Assembly: GCA_029204225.1 (NCBI GenBank)
Contig: CM055095.1
Location: forward strand, 31,694,936 to 31,758,935
Direction: 5' to 3'
Source: Diphasiastrum complanatum
Lineage: Eukaryota > Streptophyta > Lycopodiopsida > Lycopodiales > Lycopodiaceae
Length of the DNA: 64,000 bases
A program made the translations under genes and the position numbers. Shown here piece after piece: positions 57,420-64,000 of this stretch; within the stretch, counting starts at the first letter, position 1, and the number at the start of each line of letters is the position of its first letter. The notes beneath the pieces were generated by a model. It saw only the letters and a program-made list of their open reading frames with translations, did no database searches and was not told where the DNA came from.

Positions 57420-58148
57420 TAGAAGCTCGTTCTCATCAATGTGTAGATGAGGCAAGGCAAAAAGATGAGTGGATTCAAGCAATGGATCTAGAGTACCAAG
57501 CTCTTATGAAAAACCATACATGGAGGTTGGTGAACTTCCTAAGGACAAGAAGGCTATTATTGGATGCAAGTGGATTTTCAAAGTGAAGACAAACCAAGAT
57601 GGATCAATCAACAAATACAAGGCAAGATTGGTGGCAAAAGGATATGCACAAGAATATGGTATTGCCTATGATGAGACCTACTATAGATTTGTTGAAAATC
57701 ATGTTACTGTTCTTCTAATCTATGTAGATGATATCATTTTGAGTGGAGGCAACAATCTAGATGTAGATGACATCAAAATTGCACTCAAGAGAGAGATGAT
57801 GTACATGAAATTGGTCTTTTACACTACATCTTAGGAATAGAAGCATTGAGAACTTCTCATTCTACTTTTGTTTGTCAAGAGAAGTATGCTAATTCTATTC
57901 TAAAAATATTTCATATGGTAGATGCTAAGTCTTGTGATACACCTATGGAGTCAAATGTAAAGCTCACTATAAGAGGTAATGAAAGAGCCTTCGAGGACAT
58001 TACTCTCTATAGGAAGCTAGTTGGGGTATATCTAACCATCACAAGACCTGATCTTAGCTATTGTAAAGATTAAGCCAATTTATGTGAGCATTGGAAGCTA
58101 GGCAAGAGAGTGTTGAGATACATCTCAGGTTCTAAGGACTTTGAGAAA
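57420..58148 (+). pseudogene. Copia reverse transcriptase with internal deletion
   Basis: Blocks in order: DEWIQAMDLEYQALMKNHTW, then shifted GCKWIFKVKTNQDGSINKYK and ARLVAKGYAQEYGIAYDETY, then directly VTVLLIYVDDIILSGGN (YVDD), CQEKYANSILKIFHMVDAKS, CDTPMESNVKL, LVGVYLTITRPDLSY and KRVLRYISGSKDF. The part between the DETF..V block and the YVDD block (normally about 70-80 residues with FLNG and YGLKQ) is deleted in frame. Three further shifts or stops. It ends where the LTR fragment at 58149 begins. Confidence 0.88.
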
Positions 58149-58260
58149 ATTGATCTAGATTAATCTTTTGTAGATTGGTAGATCAATTGTATCTAACATC
58201 CAATCTCTCTTGTGGATCATTTTAGGATCCATTCTTGGTCCAATTTTGTAGATTTTCACA
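58149..58260 (+). repeat. Copia LTR 3' part with a degenerate primer site
   Basis: This is the end of an LTR (GTAGATTTTCACA) homologous to 54146-54265 inverted. It is followed at 58261-58273 by TGATATCGAAGGC, a decayed TGGTATCAGAGCC. The 5' part of the LTR is missing. Confidence 0.65.
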
Positions 58261-58861
58261 TGATATCGAAGGCAAGTACAAGAGGAATTATTGAGATTTG
58301 ATGGGGTTGATCCAAAACTAAGCCCAAATTAGCAAGTTTTTGGAAACTAGCTAATTTTGATGTGGCGAGTTGGATTGGATAGGTATACTCAATATTTTTG
58401 GACCAAAATTTGTTGTGGGCTATAGGAGTGCTTTCCACACGCGTGGGGCCATACAGATCCAGTTTTGGTTAGAAAAATTCAAATTGATATACAATTTGAC
58501 TCATACACCCAAATTTAGTGATTTTTAATGCAAATTCAAGCTTTTTCGATAAAGTTTTTATTCCTATGATTTGTTTGTGGATTATATCATCCATATAATT
58601 AATTTGAAGCTTGATTCAAGTGCATTAGATGTTTTTCTCTGATTTTTTGAGTGTATGTTGAAGCTGAGAGAGATATTGCCAAAAATCATAGACTAAGGAG
58701 TGATTTTGCAAGATTAAGATAGAATCTAGATTTCCATCATTCCAGATTGGTTCAAGAGTGATAGGATTGTGTCTATAAGCTTTCAATATTGCTAGAAGGC
58801 TTTAGGTTCAGATCTCTTAGAGATACCATAGGAGTTTCAAGTGCTTTTTCACAAATTCAAA

Positions 58862-59635
58862 ATGGCATCAATGGGTGGTTTTTTGGTTGAAGCTAGTGAA
58901 CGACTCACATCCACTAATTATGCTATTTGAAACGTTTGAATCGAGTCTTTGCGTGTACTCCATGATCTTTATGACATAGTAGTTGAGGTGGAAGAAGAAC
59001 CTCAAGGAGGTGTTAATTGGTAAAGTACAAGAAGAGATGTAGAGTTGCATTGCATTGCTTCAAAATGAATGTAAAGTAATGAACTCTTAACGGAAATCTC
59101 ATCTTGTACCACATCCAAAGAGGCATGGGATTCACTAAAATCAATTTATGAATCCAAGAATACTTCAAGGATACTCATGCTAAGGAATCAAATTCTTCAA
59201 AGCAATGAGAGGAAGTAATGAGAGTGCCCAAAATTATGTTCTTAGGATCAAATCCTTGAATAGGGAGTTGTCTTCTATAGGGGATAAGATCAAAGATACT
59301 GAGTTAGTTCAAATCATTTTGAATGGATTTGGAGATGAATATTCTAATATTTTTCAAACCTTTGCTATTCAAGATCTACTTCCTAATATTGAAAAACTTC
59401 AAAGTGTGCTTGTAAGTGAGGAAAGTAGAATGTCTCATATTAAAAGTAGGATGAGTTCCTTATCTTTGAATGATGGTGATGAAAAAGCTAACTTCTCTTT
59501 GAGAGGCAAGAAGAAAGAGTTTCCATCCAAGAAGACTCAAGACATGGAGATGGAGAGCAAGGATGGGGCATCAAGTTCCAAAGGCAAGAGCAAGAAGGAC
59601 AAGATGAAGCTCAAGTGTTTCTTTTGTGGATAAAA
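58862..59635 (+). pseudogene. Copia gag, cut inside the zinc knuckle
   Basis: The frame from ATG at 58862 reads MASMGGFLVEASERLTSTNY, a stop in place of Trp, and after several stops SSCTTSKEAWDSLKSIYESK and LMLRNQIL. From 59205 to 59633 it is open: NESAQNYVLRIKSLNREL, TELVQIILNGFGDEYSNIF, LQSVLVSEESRMS, and finally LKCFFCG. The knuckle is cut after CFFCG. The 600-base leader 58274-58861 has no gene. Confidence 0.88.
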
Positions 59636-59636
59636 G

Positions 59637-59870
59637 AGAGTAACTCCTCCATGATAGCATACGTTTGCACAAGATTTGCATACTCTTCTCTAAGTCCACT
59701 GAGGACTACTTGAACAAGATCTTTGTTCACTAGAGTATCCCCTATGCATGCTATCTCTCTGTGAAGATCTTTAACTCTCATTACAAAACTTGAAGCACTT
59801 TCATCAACTCTTTGGAAACTAGAAAAGATCTGATGTCTAAGAGTAAGTAGTCTTGATGTGATCTCGGGTT
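59637..59870 (-). pseudogene. Copia gag fragment in opposite orientation
   Basis: On the minus strand: TSRLLTLRHQIFSSFQRVDE, SFVMRVKDLHREIACIGDTL, VNKDLVQVVLSGLREEYANL and VQTYAIMEELL. No stop is seen in these 75 codons. The gag N-terminus is missing between here and the primer site at 60227; 59871-60226 looks non-coding. It abuts the plus-strand gag at 59635. Confidence 0.85.
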
Positions 59871-60226
59871 TTGGGTCTCTCTCTACCCTTCTTTAAAGCT
59901 TATAACTCCTACTAGGTTCATCAGAATGAATTGAAACCAATTGCAATGGAAAGAGGGCTCTTCTAGCTTTCTAGAAAGCTATACTGTCGATACATTTGGA
60001 CCTTGCATCAAGAGGACAGAATCAATTGTTGTATTTTGGTTTTCACACATGTGAAAAGTCATAATTCTTTACAACCTGTATTCAGACTTGAAAATACCAA
60101 TTCTAATCTCTTTGATCCAAAAAGATGTCGAAGAATAGATAGCAGAAAACGCTAAACAACTTCCTAGCTTGAATTGTCACAAAATCCTTCATACACCTGA
60201 TGTTAGTAGCATTCAAAGCATGGTAT

Positions 60227-60239
60227 GGCTCTGATACCA
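60227..60239 (-). promoter_or_regulatory. Primer binding site (initiator tRNA-Met type)
   Basis: The minus strand reads TGGTATCAGAGCC next to the LTR end TTTTTCACA. Confidence 0.9.
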
Positions 60240-60913
60240 TGTGAAAAATCCACCAACTTTACACGTGTGGAGAACCACATCAAAAGTGTGAATGATATTA
60301 ACCATGCTTTATGGTAGCACACAGATCACCTACAAAGTAATACTACAATCTGCCAACAGATCTGAGGCTAGAGCACAATCTAGAATGCTACAGATCAAAG
60401 CAACACTAATTCCTAACAAATAGAGAAAATACATAAGCAAAATAATGTATGAAGAAGACACCAATCTCGAGTTAGAGAGAGAATACAATTACAAGCAAAA
60501 TAGAATGAGATCCAATTTTGACATTATGACAGCTTCTCTTCATTCATAATCCAATAATGATGTGAAAACCCGCAATACATTTATAGAGAGAGCTCAAACT
60601 CGTGGTACACTACTAACATGCAATGCATTTCCTACACCTATTCAAGTCTAATCTACCAAAAATGTGACATATGCCACTTTGCATGCCTAGTTGTTCACCA
60701 ACTTCTACCTACTTTGTCCAAATGCCAATTTCTCACTACATATGTACAATATTAGTTGCATGTGACTTTCCTAGATGAATTCGACATGTGTAGATCATGT
60801 ATACTGACTTGCATGTTGCATGCATGCACTCTAACTGACTTTGCATGTCATCAAATCTAGATCTACCTAACTCAAACTCGACCTATCCTACAAGGTCATG
60901 TGCTCAATTCACA
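60240..60913 (-). repeat. 5' LTR of a minus-strand Copia element
   Basis: The inner end is fixed by the primer site. A TATA-like box (CTATAAATG on the minus strand at 60587-60579) supports the orientation. The outer end at 60913 (...TTCACA) is a guess based on TG...CA ends. Confidence 0.6.
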
Positions 60914-62770
60914 TACCTTCGATATATACAATGGAACAAAGTGAATATAGTCCAAATATGACGATCTAGACATTGTGCATGTCATGTAGCTCGAGTTTGT
61001 ACATGCTAGAGAATGATATTTACAACTTGTAAATGCACAAGCAAGATGATTTTCCTCATCAACCCCTATAGACAAGTTGGATGGCTTTGTATTCTTCATA
61101 GATAGCTCCTTTGTACATATGGATTTTGAGAATTAATCAAGTTTTTGTCTTGCAAACTTTTGGTCTATTCTCTCTCTACCTGAGAGCTTGGTGGTTTTCT
61201 CCTCTAACCGATAGCTAAGTGCTTGTTTGGCTCTTTCATAATGAGATTTACTTATTTTTTTAAGCATATGCATGAAACTTGCTTGACTTTGGATGATGAT
61301 TACTTTTTGTAGATCCACATTGTGTTAGATAGCTCTCGAAAATCCGAGTTGATCAAGAGTAATTTGGTAGTGTGCAACCTCTCATGCATGTAGGTCGTGG
61401 ATGATCTATTCAAATTCCTCAAAACTCAATTTTTTGATCGATGTTATAGCATTATATCCATCTATCGCCTTTTATCTACTCACTTATCCACAGTTAAGTC
61501 AAAAAAAACTTCAAAAATTGCCATTTTGGCATAAATGACGGCTTTTGAAAAGCTGTCATATAAATCAACCTAAATGATGGATTATCTAGGCCGTCTATTA
61601 AGAATTCCTTAGCAATGAACATTGTAGCTGTTTTACGAACATTACATCTAACAAAAAAATCTACAAAAATTGCAAATGGTAAATACCAATAGTCTATTGG
61701 TTTTTGAACCTGTGCTACATTTCATGCAGTTTTGAATGTCCATAAAAAACTTTGATCTAAAACTTTCTGCTATGGTAGAATCGGGGGGAACCCATTTCTC
61801 ACTTAAAATATCTGGTAGAGGTAGAGTTTCTAGTTTGCCATTCAAACCATTTTTGCATGGTATGTAAAGAGAATCGAAAAAAAAAAATGCCAGAATCCAA
61901 AAGTGACTTTAAAGGACGATGCTTATACTGGAGTAGACCGATATCAGAATGAATGACGTCTATGATGCCATTCGCTTATGCTCGATGGATACAAGTATGC
62001 AAAAGACAATATTCTATTTTAACACAAATATATCACAATAATGAATGTGGATCATTAACATAGAAAAACCAGCATAAGTTGCATCACATACAATTGCATT
62101 TGAGTCGATCTAGGGATTGACATCCTCCACCATAACTCCATTGTGCATATACACATGTTGAATCAAGACTTCTGAAATGGATTGACCTCCCTTTGAAACT
62201 TTGAACTCTAAAATTTTTCCTTTCCAAAAGTTTCTGTAATCCATATTTGATTTCTTTCTTTTGCGAAATGCACCTTTTGATGAGGGATGCATTACAACCC
62301 ATTGAAACTGTCTGTATGTGCATGGTATCCATAACCCTTCAAAATCCCTTTCATTACATACAGTGACCAAATTGATCGCACTACGTGGTCTTCGATTGCA
62401 AGCGGCCATTGCATAACAGTGCAAGATACAAAACGATTGATAATGAACATCCAAGATACAAAACGACTGATAACTTCAGTTAGTTGAACCATCCGTGCAA
62501 GTTACTTTAAGTTCAGTTAGTTAAACTCGAGCAGTCTTTTGCCAACGGGCAACAATATATTATCCAATCACATATCTAGACTCTGCCCGGCGGGAGTTTT
62601 GAACTGGCTAAAAATATGCCCGGGAAATTGTAAAAAAAAATTGTTCGGCAAACACCGTTACCGTCTGCACACATGTAAAAATATTATTGGGACATGTGGA
62701 CGTCGAATAGTTGAAAAGTCAAAAAAAATATGTTTACAAAGGGCCCTTATAGCGCTTGGAACTCCCCTAA
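60914..62770. other. No recognised gene; small hairpin and unknown frames
   Basis: A near-perfect palindrome lies at 61535-61559 (arms ATGACGGCTTTT and AAAAGCTGTCAT). A minus-strand frame of 114 codons at 62454-62110 (with FEGLWIPCTYRQFQWVVMHP) looks protein-like but is unknown to me. The stretch 62570-62740 has phrases such as TCTGCCCGGCGGGAG and TTCGGCAAACACCG that recall subterminal repeats of CACTA elements; no CACTA terminus was found. Confidence 0.35.
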
Positions 62771-62779
62771 TGCCATTAG

Positions 62780-64000
62780 GACCTGTTTTGGTCTTGTAGA
62801 TCCACTTGCATTTGACTGGTTTTCTTCCATAAGGAATAGGTGCAAGTGCCCATACGGCAAAATGGATCCGTAACTTCGGGAAAAGGACTGGCTCTGAGGG
62901 TTGGGCCTAGAACGTTCTTATACACGGATGACATTTCGTCCTCCATTGCTTGAATCCAGCGATCTTTACTGGTCCATCAACAATTTTCTTGAACGTTTGA
63001 GGTTTGTCAGAGAAACCATAAAATTCAATGGTTGTATTAAAAACATCCTAACCATACTTTTCTGGTGGTTTTCGTTGTTTGTCAAATCTTCTCACAAGTG
63101 GTTTCGAGTTCAATCTTGATTCGAATATTTTGTTGGAATTCGAACTGGTGATTCGAGTCTGTCAGGTACTTGACCTTGACCTCCCTTTGAATCTGGTAAT
63201 TCTCTTTCACCTTCTACTTGTTTTTCTTCTGTCCTCATTGGTAGCTCATAATAGTTTTTGAGAATTTCATAGCCGACTAGATCACTGTCTGCTATGTATT
63301 TCGACTCATCAAATTTAACATCTCGAACAACTTTTATCTTGCCAGTTTCTAGTACATAGACACGATAATATGACGAATGTAACTCGAATCCTACCAGAAA
63401 ACCTTGTTATGTCTTTTCATCGAGTTTCTTTCTCAGCTCTGGTATGTGCATATACATTATGCATCCGAATGTCCGAACATGTGCAAAATTTGGCTTCGAC
63501 TTCCACCATATCTCATGAGGAGTTTAATCCGGTATTCGAGATTTCAGAATACGGTTCTGAAAATAATTTGATGTAGCCACTGCTTCTACCCACAACTATT
63601 TTGGTGCTTTCGCATGAGCCATCATACACCTTGCAGCTTCCATAAGTGTACGATTTTTTCATTTAGCTATCCCATTGTGCTGAGGTGTGTATGATGTAGT
63701 CTTTGTATGCATAATGTCTCGATTGGTACAGTAAGCTTTGAATCCATTGGAAATGTACTCACCTCCATGATCAGTGCGAATATGCTTTGGCTTATTGCCT
63801 GTTTGTTTCTCAACACAATTTGTATACTCAATGAATTTCTTGAAAGCTTTAGATTTAGTACAAATAAAGTATACCACAATGAACTTGCTGAAGTCATCGA
63901 TAAACATAATGAAGTACTTTGCATCACCCAACGACAGTACTCCAAATGGTCCACAAATATCTGAATGCAAAATTTCAAGTACCTTAGTTGCAACCTTTAT
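62780..64000 (-). pseudogene. Copia integrase and start of RT, running off the window edge
   Basis: From the right edge: LEILHSDICGPFGVLSLGDA (first Asp), YFIMFIDDFSKF, HIRTDHGGEYISNGFKAYC (second Asp), SYTPQHNGIAK then a stop at the position of the catalytic Glu/Arg (IAERKN), NRTLMEAARCMMAHAKAP, then after shifts HVRTFGCIMYMHIPELRKKL, FLVGFELHSSYYRVYVLETG, and finally the RT start AMEDEMSSVYKN and APIPYGRKPVKCKWIYKTKT. It ends at about 62780. Stops and shifts make it inactive. Confidence 0.9.

Noticed and set aside
61535-62740. CACTA transposon end
   Set aside because: Some subterminal-like phrases and a palindrome are present, but no CACTA terminus and no transposase were found.

Overview
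The window is nuclear DNA of a land plant. It is AT-rich, contains spliceosomal introns with GT..AG borders, is packed with decayed LTR retrotransposons that use an initiator-methionine-tRNA primer site, and carries one intact organelle-type DYW pentatricopeptide-repeat (PPR) gene. The very uniform PLS repeat modules of that PPR gene and the kinds of unclassified transposon proteins present suggest a seed-free plant, most likely a fern. That narrower placement is inference.

Layout. 0-3.3 kb: minus-strand Copia gag start with primer site and LTR, a tRNA-derived SINE-like head, and a Ty3/gypsy reverse-transcriptase (RT) remnant. 3.3-8.5 kb: truncated Copia gag, a small array of hairpins, then a decayed acidic plus-strand frame facing an intron-containing minus-strand transposase-like gene. 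8.9-12.2 kb: two minus-strand Copia pol fragments. 12.2-14.5 kb: Copia 5' LTR, primer site and gag. 14.5-18 kb: no recognisable coding. 18-23.1 kb: minisatellite and a broken non-LTR retrotransposon that looks R2-like (N-terminal zinc finger, RT, CCHC and restriction-like endonuclease signature). 23.6-27.7 kb: the single intact host-like gene. 28.8-31.6 kb: coiled-coil retroelement-like frame and a gypsy integrase remnant. 31.6-47.7 kb: a Copia family in two orientations (31.6-33.6 plus, 41.1-43.3 minus) bracketing an unusual segment with two divergent decayed genes separated by a 3.6-kb field of palindromes and AT-rich repeats, followed by another Copia element (43.3-47.7). 48.1-49.5 kb: an intron-containing DNA-methyltransferase-like gene. 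51-64 kb: coiled-coil frame, deletion-derivative Copia element, and further Copia gag and pol pieces.

The main result is the gene at 23.6-27.7 kb. Two upstream introns with matching reading phase join a 5' exon and an exon ending ...WWDNRFTK to the long PPR exon, which starts KSPKYPDFKHK. The join rebuilds a motif that I recognise as the PDF motif of plant organellar single-stranded-DNA-binding (OSB) proteins. The gene therefore appears to encode an OSB-PDF / PLS-PPR / DYW fusion of about 1283 residues. Second-rank results are the palindrome field at 35.5-39.15 kb, the methyltransferase-like gene and the R2-like element. All family names come from motif recognition by eye; no database search was possible.
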